From DATDRM01 sp035291705 (GTDB taxonomy: Bacteria > Chloroflexota > Anaerolineae > Anaerolineales > UBA4823), in contig DATDRM010000122.1 of NCBI GenBank assembly GCA_035291705.1, forward strand, positions 1 through 18,421: a stretch of DNA of 18,421 nt. Reading direction: 5' to 3'. This document shows, one piece after another, positions 1-6,338 of the stretch. Numbering within the stretch: the first letter of the stretch is position 1; each line of letters opens with the position of its first letter. The notes below the pieces were generated by a model. It was not told the origin of the DNA. It ran no database searches and worked only from the letters and a program-made list of their open reading frames with translations. Position numbers and translations under genes: made by a program.

Positions 1-831
1 ACGCAACACCCCTGGGAGTTCAAGCGAGTCTGGTATCTTGAACCCACGCTGACCGATCCGGACAAGGTCTACGCCGGCGCCGAAGACGCTGCCCTGTTCC
101 GCTCGAGCGATGGTGGGCAGACGTGGCAGGAGCTTCCCGGACTGCGGAGCGTTAAAGGAGACCTCTGGCAGCCAGGTGCCGGTGGGATGTGCCTGCACAC
201 CATCCTTCTGGACCCGAACGATCCCAACCGGATCTTCACCGCCATCTCGGCGGCGGGGGCGTTCCGCTCCGATGACGGCGGGCAGACCTGGCGGCCGGTG
301 AACAACGGTCTGAAGTCCGCGTACGAGCTCCCCGATCCGAATGCCGAGGTCGGCCACTGTGTGCATGGCCTCGCCATGCACCGCTCACGTCCGGGCGTGC
401 TGTTCATGCAGAAGCACTGGGACGTCATGCGCAGCGACGACGCCGGCGAGTCGTGGCACGAGATCAGCGGCAACTTGCCGACCGATTTCGGGTTCCCAAT
501 CGCCGTTCACGCCCACGAGCCAGACACCATCTACGTCGTCCCGATCAAGAGCGACTCGGAACATTATCCACCCGATGGCAAGCTGCGCGTATACCGCAGC
601 CGGACGGGCGGAAACGAGTGGGAGGCGCTGACGAAAGGGTTGCCGCAAAAGGACTGCTACGTCAACGTATTGCGCAGCGCGCTGGCGGTCGACTCGCTCG
701 ATCCCTGCGGCGTGTACTTCGGCACCACCGGTGGGCAGGTGTACGCCTCGGCCGACTCTGGCGATAGCTGGGCGCCCATCGTCCGGGATCTTCCCGCCGT
801 GCTGTCGGTAGAAGTCCAGGCACTGCCATGA
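1..831 (+). CDS. Asp-box (BNR) beta-propeller protein, sialidase/VPS10-like fold, 5' partial
   Basis: The frame is open from base 1 to the TGA at 829-831, so the N-terminus lies outside the window and 276 residues are visible. Five Asp-box motifs (S-x-D/T-x-G-x-x-W type) recur at about visible residues 35-42, 90-97, 145-152, 200-207 and 250-257: SSDGGQTW, SDDGGQTW, SDDAGESW, SRTGGNEW and SADSGDSW. The ~55-residue spacing indicates one blade per repeat of a beta-propeller. Such proteins are often annotated as exo-alpha-sialidase or glycosyl hydrolase, but no sialidase catalytic set (Arg triad, Tyr/Glu pair) can be assigned here, so a binding or scaffold role is equally possible. The stop overlaps the start of the next gene (ATGA), which implies translational coupling. 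Localisation is unknown because a signal peptide, if any, is cut off. Confidence 0.85.
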   Translation, partial: TQHPWEFKRVWYLEPTLTDPDKVYAGAEDAALFRSSDGGQTWQELPGLRSVKGDLWQPGAGGMCLHTILLDPNDPNRIFTAISAAGAFRSDDGGQTWRPVNNGLKSAYELPDPNAEVGHCVHGLAMHRSRPGVLFMQKHWDVMRSDDAGESWHEISGNLPTDFGFPIAVHAHEPDTIYVVPIKSDSEHYPPDGKLRVYRSRTGGNEWEALTKGLPQKDCYVNVLRSALAVDSLDPCGVYFGTTGGQVYASADSGDSWAPIVRDLPAVLSVEVQALP

Positions 832-1124
832 TCCGAGTCGTACTCCCCACACATCTGCGGGGGCTGGCAAACCTCAACCGCGAGATAGAGATTCAGGTTG
901 AAGGTTCCCCGACGCTGGGCGCGGTGTTGGACGCGCTGGAAGACAAGTATCCGATGTTGCGTGGCACCATCCGCGACCACGTCTCGAAAGAACGCCGGCC
1001 CTTCATCCGGTTCTTCGCCTGCGGAGAGGACTTATCTCACGAATCGCAGAAGGCCCCATTGCCCGAGGCGGTCGCCACGGGCGCGGAGCCTCTGCGGGTA
1101 GTGGGTGCCATGGCTGGCGGGTAG
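828..1124 (+). CDS. ThiS/MoaD-family ubiquitin-like sulfur-carrier protein
   Basis: This 98-residue protein begins with a short beta strand (MIRVVLPTHL), has a mid-region typical of MoaD (TLGAVLDALEDKYPML), and ends in ...AMAGG. In this family the C-terminal Gly-Gly is adenylated and thiocarboxylated to carry sulfur for molybdopterin, thiamine or cysteine synthesis. No MoaE, ThiG, E1-like (MoeB/ThiF) or cysteine-synthase gene is visible nearby, so the pathway cannot be named. The ATG overlaps the stop of the propeller gene by four bases, so the two are probably co-translated. I have the impression that MoaD-like genes next to Asp-box propeller genes recur in other genomes, but I cannot check this here. 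The fold assignment is fairly secure, the specific role is not. Confidence 0.8.
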   Translation: MIRVVLPTHLRGLANLNREIEIQVEGSPTLGAVLDALEDKYPMLRGTIRDHVSKERRPFIRFFACGEDLSHESQKAPLPEAVATGAEPLRVVGAMAGG

Positions 1125-1178
1125 GTTTCAACAGGTGGAAACGAGCCAGCGATCAATTCCTGTGATTCGGATAATTAT

Positions 1179-1204
1179 TGTCGATTTTGTGAGGTCTCAA
1201 TCGA
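1179..1204 (+). promoter_or_regulatory. Candidate ECF42-type sigma promoter (TGTCGA-17 bp-CGA)
   Basis: TGTCGA lies at 1179-1184 and CGA at 1202-1204, separated by exactly 17 bp, about 85 bp before the DGPF gene start. As I recall, the published ECF42 promoter signature is TGTCGA in the -35 region and CGA/C in the -10 region, and an ECF42 sigma gene lies 1.2 kb downstream. The match was found by eye. The rest of the 1125-1288 gap shows no other clear signal apart from a weak 5-bp GTTTC/GAAAC hairpin just after the MoaD-like gene. Confidence 0.6.
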
Positions 1205-1288
1205 CGTATATATAGAGCGAGGTTTCATACCGGGTCAGAACCGCTCGGAAGCCTGGCTCCAAACTCAGAACAAGAAGGAGATAAGACT

Positions 1289-1723
1289 ATGCGAGTAATG
1301 GTTATCATCAAAGCTGACAAGGACACCGAGGCAGGCATATTGCCGAGCGAGCAGCTGCTGGCTGAAATGGGGAAGTACAACGAAGAGTTGGTGAAAGCCG
1401 GTGTGATGCTGGCAGGCGAGGGGCTGCACCCCAGCTCGAAGGGGGCGCGCGTCAAGTTCTCAGGCGGAAAGACGACCGTGATTGACGGGCCATTCACCGA
1501 GGCCAAGGAACTGATCGCCGGCTTCTGGCTGTGGCAGGTGAAGTCCATGGAAGAGGCGGTCGAATGGGTCAAGCGCATCCCCAATCCCGACGGCGTGGAG
1601 GAGGCTGAGATCGAAATTCGCCAGGTCTTCGAGGCGGAGGATTTTGGCGCCGAGTTCACACCCGAACTCAGGGAGCAAGAGGAGCGCCTGCGCGCACAGA
1701 TCGAGGCAAATACGAAGGGATAG
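1289..1723 (+). CDS. YciI-like DGPF-domain protein
   Basis: This 144-residue protein carries the hallmark DGPFTEAKE at residues 66-74, preceded by the usual beta-alpha-beta dimeric ferredoxin-like core (MRVMVIIKADKD, then KYNEELVKAGVMLAGEGL). It ends in a charged Glu/Arg-rich helix of about 30 residues. The biochemical function of DGPF proteins is poorly known; some YciI relatives are dehalogenase-like or muconolactone isomerase-like. DGPF genes are the typical partners of ECF42 sigma factors, and one is encoded downstream at 2449. The start is supported by AAGGAG at 1275-1280, eight bases before the ATG. A candidate ECF42 promoter lies upstream. I infer that it is a target of that sigma factor. 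Confidence 0.88.
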   Translation: MRVMVIIKADKDTEAGILPSEQLLAEMGKYNEELVKAGVMLAGEGLHPSSKGARVKFSGGKTTVIDGPFTEAKELIAGFWLWQVKSMEEAVEWVKRIPNPDGVEEAEIEIRQVFEAEDFGAEFTPELREQEERLRAQIEANTKG

Positions 1724-1810
1724 TTCGGCGATTCTACCCATTGTCTGACTGGACTTACACCGTTGGAATGATGGGTATGAGCGCCGTAATGAACTCTATA
1801 AGGAGGCAGC

Positions 1811-2299
1811 ATGCCAAAAATCACTCCATTCCTAATGTTCAACAATCAAGCAGGGGAGGCTGTGAATTTCTATGTTTCCATTATTAGAAATTCAAAGATC
1901 TTGAGTGTTAGCCGCTATGGTGAAGGAGGGCCTGGACCGCAAGGGTCGGTCATGTCAGCAACATTCCAGCTTGAGGGGCAGGAGTTTATGGCGTTTAACG
2001 GTGGTCCGCATTTTACCTTTGCTGAAGGTTTTTCGCTCTTCGTAAACTGCGAGACGCAGGAAGAAGTAGACGAGCTGTGGGAGAAGCTCTCAGAAGGCGG
2101 CGAAAAAGGGCAATGCGGCTGGCTGAAAGATAATTATGGCTTGTCATGGCAGATCATCCCCTCGGCTTTGGGCGAGCTCTTAAACGATCCTGATCCTGTA
2201 AAATCGAAACGGGTCATGGAGGCAATGCTTCAAATGGGCAAGATTGACATAGCGAGTCTAAGGCGAGCCCATGAACAACCGACCCCCACGATAGGATGA
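1811..2299 (+). CDS. PhnB-like VOC (glyoxalase/3-demethylubiquinone methyltransferase-like) protein
   Basis: The 162-residue product starts MPKITPFLMFNNQAGEAVNF and contains GLSWQIIPSAL near residue 120, both typical of the PhnB-like branch of the vicinal-oxygen-chelate superfamily. Members form beta-alpha-beta-beta-beta modules, but the substrate of this branch is generally unknown. AGGAGG at 1801-1806 gives a strong ribosome-binding site four bases before the ATG. It sits between the DGPF gene and the ECF42 sigma gene, a usual place for such accessory genes. No promoter of its own is evident in the 87-bp gap, so read-through from the upstream gene is likely. The first ~150 bases of the gene are visibly AT-richer than the flanking genes, which may mean separate acquisition. 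Confidence 0.85.
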   Translation: MPKITPFLMFNNQAGEAVNFYVSIIRNSKILSVSRYGEGGPGPQGSVMSATFQLEGQEFMAFNGGPHFTFAEGFSLFVNCETQEEVDELWEKLSEGGEKGQCGWLKDNYGLSWQIIPSALGELLNDPDPVKSKRVMEAMLQMGKIDIASLRRAHEQPTPTIG

Positions 2300-2324
2300 A
2301 CCGAAGGTGAGGAAGCTCGTCGAA

Positions 2325-2350
2325 ACGATGCCGCTCCTGAGCGGCATCGT
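2325..2350 (+). terminator. 11-bp perfect hairpin between VOC and sigma genes (terminator or attenuator candidate)
   Basis: The arms ACGATGCCGCT (2325-2335) and AGCGGCATCGT (2340-2350) are perfectly complementary around the loop CCTG. No T-run follows, so this is not a standard intrinsic terminator. It may slow polymerase, protect the upstream mRNA, or reduce sigma-gene expression relative to the DGPF and VOC genes. The remainder of the 2300-2448 gap shows nothing convincing. Confidence 0.45.
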
Positions 2351-2448
2351 CGTCCTCAGCTACGCACCGGAGCCTTTTGGTCTGTTTATGCGTCTGAGGA
2401 GCAGGCAAGTATACAAATCAGTCGATCGCTATTTTGACACGATAGAAA

Positions 2449-3717
2449 ATGTACTCAACCACCACACATCGCACCATTGAGGCCGTCTGGCGAATCGAGT
2501 CAGCAAAGCTCATCGCCAGTCTCGCACGGATCGTGGGCGACATTAACCTGGCCGAAGACCTTGCTCAGGACGCGCTGGTAATCGCGCTGGAGCGGTGGCC
2601 GGAGACAGGTGTCCCGAACAAACCGGGCGCCTGGCTCATGGCCACTGCCAAGCATCGTGCGATTGACCAGCTGCGGCGAAACATTTTGCTGGAACGCAAG
2701 CACGAGGCGCTGGGTCGCGAACTCGAGATCCAACAGGCGATGACCGAGGCGGATTTCGACGCCGCACTCGACGATGATGTCGGCGACGATCTGCTGCGCC
2801 TCATCTTCACAGCCTGCCATCCAGTGCTCTCAACCGAGGCGCGCGTTGCGCTTACGCTGCGCTTACTCGGCGGTCTGACCACCGAGGAGATCGCGCGTGC
2901 CTTCCTGGCATCGGAGGCGACCGTCGCCCAGCGAATCGTGCGGGCCAAGCGGGTACTCGCCGAGGCGCACGTACCCTTCGAGGTCCCGCGTGGAGCCGAA
3001 CGCGCCGCCCGCCTGTCATCGGTGCTGGAGGTCATCTACCTCATCTTCAACGAAGGCTATGCCGCGACCACCGGCGACGACTGGGTGCGACCGGCGCTGT
3101 GCGAGGATGCGCTCCGGCTCGGTCGGATCCTGGCCGAGCTCGTTCCAAACGAACCTGAGGTCCACGGCCTTGTCGCGCTGATGGAGATCCAGGCGTCGCG
3201 CATGCGGGCGCGGGTCGGTCCATCGGGTGAGCCTATTCTGCTCCTCGATCAAAATCGCGCCCGCTGGGATCAACTGCTCATCCGGCGCGGTCTCGCAGCG
3301 CTCGCGCGCGCCGAGGCGCTCGGCAGCGCGCTCGGGCCCTACGCGTTGCAAGCCGCAATCGCAGCCTGTCACGCGCGGGCGCGCACCCCAGAGGACACAG
3401 ACTGGGCGCGCATCGCGGCCCTATATGATGCGCTCGCCCAGCTGGCGCCATCCCCCATCGTGGAGCTGAACCGGGCAGTTGCGCTCTCGATGGCATATGG
3501 TCCGGAGGCGGGGCTTGAGCTCGTTGATGCGCTGACCTCGGAGCCATCGCTGAAGAACTACCACCTCCTGCCAAGCGTGCGCGGCAATTTGCTCGCCAAG
3601 CTTGGCCGCCTCGACGAAGCCTGCGCGGAGTTCGAGCGCGCCGCAACGCTCACGCGCAACGCCCGCGAACGCGAACTGCTCATCGAGCGCGCCCGTGCGG
3701 CTGAGCTACACCGGTAA
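2449..3717 (+). CDS. ECF42-group RNA polymerase sigma factor with C-terminal TPR-like extension
   Basis: The protein has 422 residues, more than twice a plain ECF sigma factor. Sigma region 2 spans about residues 10-80 (IARIVGDINLAEDLAQDAL, then GAWLMATAKHRAIDQLRR). Region 4 spans about 115-170 (RLLGGLTTEEIARAFLASEATVAQRIVRAKR). The linker YLIFNEGY at 197-204 and the long helical part to residue 422, including the TPR-like LAKLGRLDEACAEFERA near 382-398, are typical of ECF42. This group is known for pairing with DGPF proteins instead of an anti-sigma factor, and its C-terminal domain is thought to be needed for activity. An in-frame stop at 2443-2445 limits the N-terminus, so ATG 2449 is the first usable start, though no good ribosome-binding site precedes it. 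The conditions that activate it cannot be read from the sequence. Confidence 0.92.
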   Translation: MYSTTTHRTIEAVWRIESAKLIASLARIVGDINLAEDLAQDALVIALERWPETGVPNKPGAWLMATAKHRAIDQLRRNILLERKHEALGRELEIQQAMTEADFDAALDDDVGDDLLRLIFTACHPVLSTEARVALTLRLLGGLTTEEIARAFLASEATVAQRIVRAKRVLAEAHVPFEVPRGAERAARLSSVLEVIYLIFNEGYAATTGDDWVRPALCEDALRLGRILAELVPNEPEVHGLVALMEIQASRMRARVGPSGEPILLLDQNRARWDQLLIRRGLAALARAEALGSALGPYALQAAIAACHARARTPEDTDWARIAALYDALAQLAPSPIVELNRAVALSMAYGPEAGLELVDALTSEPSLKNYHLLPSVRGNLLAKLGRLDEACAEFERAATLTRNARERELLIERARAAELHR

Positions 3718-3759
3718 ATTTATTTTTAACCCAGTTGCCATCGGTCAAAAAATTCCCTC

Positions 3760-3790
3760 TTGACATTAACGTAACGTCATAGTTTATACT
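3760..3790 (+). promoter_or_regulatory. MerR-type promoter with 19-bp spacer and internal dyad
   Basis: TTGACA (3760-3765) and TATACT (3785-3790) are separated by 19 bp, the over-long spacer characteristic of promoters controlled by MerR-family proteins. A dyad of the form TGAC-n-TTA-nnn-TAA-n-GTCA occupies 3761-3779, inside that spacer. The gene that follows encodes a MerR-family protein, so autoregulation is likely. A start site about 7 bp after the -10 would leave only ~14 nt of leader before the ATG, containing GGAGG at 3798-3802. Confidence 0.8.
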
Positions 3791-3810
3791 ACCTTCCGGA
3801 GGCAAGGAAG

Positions 3811-4578
3811 ATGAGATACACGGTCAAGCAACTCGCGGACCTGGCGGGAGTCACCAACCGCACGCTGCACTATTACGATGAGATCGGTCTGCTGCGCCCA
3901 GCATCGTATGGCGATAACGGCTATCGCTACTACGGTGAGCAGGCCGTTCTCCGGCTGCAACAGATCCTTTTCTACCGCGAGCTGGATTTCAGCCTGGACC
4001 AGATCAAAACCATCCTCGACCGGCCGGATTTCGACCTGCTTCAGGCTCTGGAAGGCCATAAGCGCGCCCTGCTGGAGCGGGTTGAGCGGATCAATTGCCT
4101 GATCGATACGGTCGACAAGACCATCCTGCATCTGCGAGGAAAGATCGAGATGAGTAAAAATGACTTCTACAAAGGCTTTGACGAAGAGAAACAAAAACAG
4201 TACGAACAGCAGGTCCGCGAGAGATTCGGCGATGAAGCGATGGCAAGAACCAAGGACTGGAACGCTTATACGCCCAAGGAAAAGAACGATATCCTGGCCG
4301 AAGGCCATGAGATCCACATGGGCATTGTGGCTACAATGGAAAAGGGCTACGACAGCCCCGAGGTCCAATATTGGATTGGCCGCTGGCACAATGCTATCAA
4401 TACCCATTTCTATGAATGCTCGCTGGAGATATTCCAAGCCCTGGGTCACGGGTATAACCAGGACCCGGAATTTACCGCATTCTACGAGAAGATCCACCCC
4501 GGGATGGCGTCTTTCATGGAAAAGGCGATGACGTATTACTGCAAGCTGATGGCTGCGCAGCAAGCATCAGGTCAATAA
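3811..4578 (+). CDS. MerR-family regulator with TipAS-type ligand-binding domain (TipA-like)
   Basis: The 255-residue protein has a MerR winged helix at 1-70 (YTVKQLADLAGVTNRTLHYYDEIGLLRP), a coiled-coil dimer helix at about 75-112, and a C-terminal TipAS-like helical domain at about 118-250 (KNDFYKGFDEEKQKQYEQQ through YEKIHPGMASFMEKAM). Streptomyces TipA has nearly the same length (253 residues) and binds thiopeptide antibiotics through its C-terminal domain. Cys203, in YEC, is a candidate for the ligand-reactive cysteine, but this needs alignment. GGAGG eight bases before the ATG supports the start. The preceding promoter has MerR architecture, implying autoregulation. A second target could be the ABC exporter at 8290, but that is speculative. 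Confidence 0.9.
   Translation: MRYTVKQLADLAGVTNRTLHYYDEIGLLRPASYGDNGYRYYGEQAVLRLQQILFYRELDFSLDQIKTILDRPDFDLLQALEGHKRALLERVERINCLIDTVDKTILHLRGKIEMSKNDFYKGFDEEKQKQYEQQVRERFGDEAMARTKDWNAYTPKEKNDILAEGHEIHMGIVATMEKGYDSPEVQYWIGRWHNAINTHFYECSLEIFQALGHGYNQDPEFTAFYEKIHPGMASFMEKAMTYYCKLMAAQQASGQ
4136..4152 (+). promoter_or_regulatory. Possible internal translation start for a TipAS-like short form
   Basis: GAGG at 4136-4139 lies ten bases before an in-frame ATG at 4150-4152, which is Met114 of the MerR/TipA-like protein. Initiation here would give a 142-residue protein lacking the DNA-binding domain. In Streptomyces lividans tipA is known to yield a full-length and a short form (TipAL, and TipAS of 144 residues) from one frame. 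The agreement in position is striking, but use of this start is inferred. Confidence 0.45.
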
Positions 4579-4585
4579 TCTATCA

Positions 4586-4624
4586 TTTGGAGCCGTCCAG
4601 GAAGAAGGTAAGAACGACTCCAAA
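4586..4624. terminator. Imperfect hairpin between convergent genes
   Basis: TTTGGAGCCGT (4586-4596) pairs with ACGACTCCAAA (4614-4624) at 10 of 11 positions around a 17-nt loop. It lies in the 59-bp gap between the stops of two convergent genes, where a bidirectional transcript end is expected. The lack of a long T-run on either side keeps confidence low. Confidence 0.4.
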
Positions 4625-4637
4625 GTCCCGATACCTC

Positions 4638-6239
4638 TTATGGCTCAGAGGACTGGTAGATGATCGCCTCGCTGTCACGATAGACTTGTTTTAACCCCGG
4701 GTCATCGTCAGCGCGAGAGATGAAGTCTCGATGATCGAGATCGGTCAAAACGTACTCGGCGCCGAAGCGTGGAGAGATGAATTCAGATGGCCGGTCTAGC
4801 TTGCCTTCCGTGATTTCCACCCACTGATCATACAAACCCGCATTATATAACTGCATATACGTGGGATCAAGCCCGATTAAATAAGTGTTGTACGTATTGT
4901 AGTAGAACAGGCGGGGAAAGTCGTCCCAATCGGTTTGAAAGATGCGCGCCCCAGGCGGAGCATTTTTCCTTAGCCACTCAGAAGCCTGCGCATACCGCTG
5001 GTAAGAACTGGTATCCTGGAGGCTGGCTTGGGCACGGCGCAGGGTGAGCAGCATGCCAGGCACCAGGATGAGGGCCAGCAATATAGCAGGGGACCAGAAA
5101 TTATAAGCTAAGGCTAATCCCTTCCTTCTCGACAAAAGACCAATTGGCGGGGTTAAGTCGTCCCTTGCACTTGTCCCCGGACCCCGGTCAGAAACCAGCG
5201 GAGCCCAGGCCAGGGCAGCGAAGATCAAGGCAAAGGCCGGGAAATATTCCACGAAGCGGCGCGATTGAAACAGCAGCAATCCAAAGATAACCGCCAGGGT
5301 AAAACCGGTCGCCGTGCGGGTATCCATGCGCCTGTCTTGCAAGCCGAGGGCAAGGACGCCGCTCAAGAAAGCCACCAAGGCCAGTGGGGAGTTTTCCAAC
5401 AGCGTAGTGGTGCGGTAAGGGAACCACTCGTTACCAACACTGACCGCAGTCCTTTCGGTCAATTTGGGCACCAGATGGCGATAGATGAAGACGACGTTAT
5501 CCGGGAAGTATGGGTTGATCAGCAAACCAAGCCCAATGCCAATGCCGACATAAACCAGGGGACGCAGGTCCAGGCGGCGTTCGATCAACCAGGCCGAAAG
5601 GACATAGGCTGCGGCTAAAATGAGAATCAGGGGGAAAGCGTCATATAACCAGACATAGAGAAATGCCAGGGGGATCAGGCGCTTGTGTTTGCCTGTCAGC
5701 AGGAAATGCAGCCCGAGAACCAGGAACGTCAGGGAGAGCGATTGCACGCGGGTCATGCTCATGCGGAAAATGAAGGCTTCGGACACCGCCAGGAGCCCCA
5801 GCGCCCAGAGGGCGGCGTACGGGATGCGTTGGTTACGCAGCAGCCACCAGATGCTCAGGAAAGCCAGGCTGGCGAAGACCACGCTCGCCCACTTCGCTCC
5901 CAGGCGCAGATCTCCAAACGTGAACGGGATCAGACCCACATGGAAGAGAAAATGATGGTCGTAGAATTCACGCGCGTTGAGGATGGTCAACGGCAACCAG
6001 GGGAAAGCCGGTTTGAGGCCTTCGCTTCGCATCAGGGAGGCGAACTTGATGTGGTAGTAGTCATCGGTGCTGGCCAGGTTCGGGGTAGAGAATTGGACTT
6101 GCGCAAGGAGCGCGATGAAGACGACGAACAACACCAGCCCAACGATCAGGGTGCGCCCGGAGGTATTCACCGCCAGTCGTTGCCTCCAGGCAGCATACCG
6201 GATACGGTTGGTCTGGAGACGTGAAGCCTTCGCAGCCAA
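4638..6239 (-). CDS. Multi-pass membrane protein, GT-C glycosyltransferase-like
   Basis: The protein has about 533 residues: roughly ten to twelve hydrophobic segments, then a soluble C-terminal part of about 125 residues (from YQRYAQASEWLRKNAPPGARIF). The first external loop after transmembrane segment 1 contains adjacent acidic residues (STDDYYHIKFASL, Asp59-Asp60), followed by FYDHHFLFHVG. This layout is typical of GT-C enzymes (oligosaccharyltransferase STT3, PMT and ArnT families), which use lipid-linked sugar donors at the membrane. I infer a transferase fold; donor and acceptor are unknown. TTG at 6239 is chosen because GGAGG (6251-6247) is seven bases upstream; an in-frame TTG at 6245 is too close to that site. 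It lies downstream of the DUF5667 gene on the same strand, separated by a hairpin. Confidence 0.75.
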   Translation of the reverse strand: MAAKASRLQTNRIRYAAWRQRLAVNTSGRTLIVGLVLFVVFIALLAQVQFSTPNLASTDDYYHIKFASLMRSEGLKPAFPWLPLTILNAREFYDHHFLFHVGLIPFTFGDLRLGAKWASVVFASLAFLSIWWLLRNQRIPYAALWALGLLAVSEAFIFRMSMTRVQSLSLTFLVLGLHFLLTGKHKRLIPLAFLYVWLYDAFPLILILAAAYVLSAWLIERRLDLRPLVYVGIGIGLGLLINPYFPDNVVFIYRHLVPKLTERTAVSVGNEWFPYRTTTLLENSPLALVAFLSGVLALGLQDRRMDTRTATGFTLAVIFGLLLFQSRRFVEYFPAFALIFAALAWAPLVSDRGPGTSARDDLTPPIGLLSRRKGLALAYNFWSPAILLALILVPGMLLTLRRAQASLQDTSSYQRYAQASEWLRKNAPPGARIFQTDWDDFPRLFYYNTYNTYLIGLDPTYMQLYNAGLYDQWVEITEGKLDRPSEFISPRFGAEYVLTDLDHRDFISRADDDPGLKQVYRDSEAIIYQSSEP

Positions 6240-6259
6240 AGACAATCCTCCGCTATCAG

Positions 6260-6299
6260 CAGGATACAGACGGCCGGGATTCCGACCGCCTGTATCCTG
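6260..6299. other. Strong hairpin in the leader of the GT-C-like gene
   Basis: CAGGATACAG (6260-6269) and CTGTATCCTG (6290-6299) are perfectly complementary, and the stem continues inside with CGG/CCG and CGG/CCG pairs. No T-run follows on the minus strand. It lies between the DUF5667 gene end (6339) and the membrane-protein start, so it may be a processing or attenuation structure. An untyped repeat unit is also possible. Confidence 0.5.
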
Positions 6300-6338
6300 G
6301 AGTTTCTATACCGGGTAACCTGGCTTTCAGATAATCCC

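Noticed and set aside
2421..2443. GTCGA ... CGAT upstream of the sigma gene as a second ECF42 promoter (autoregulation)
   Set aside because: The spacing is 14 bp instead of about 17, and the -10 would end six bases before the start codon, which would leave almost no leader.
2307..2480. Short frame starting GTG 2307 or ATG 2328 and overlapping the start of the ECF42 sigma gene
   Set aside because: It runs through the 11-bp hairpin, has poor ribosome-binding sites and no family resemblance, and it overlaps a well-supported gene.
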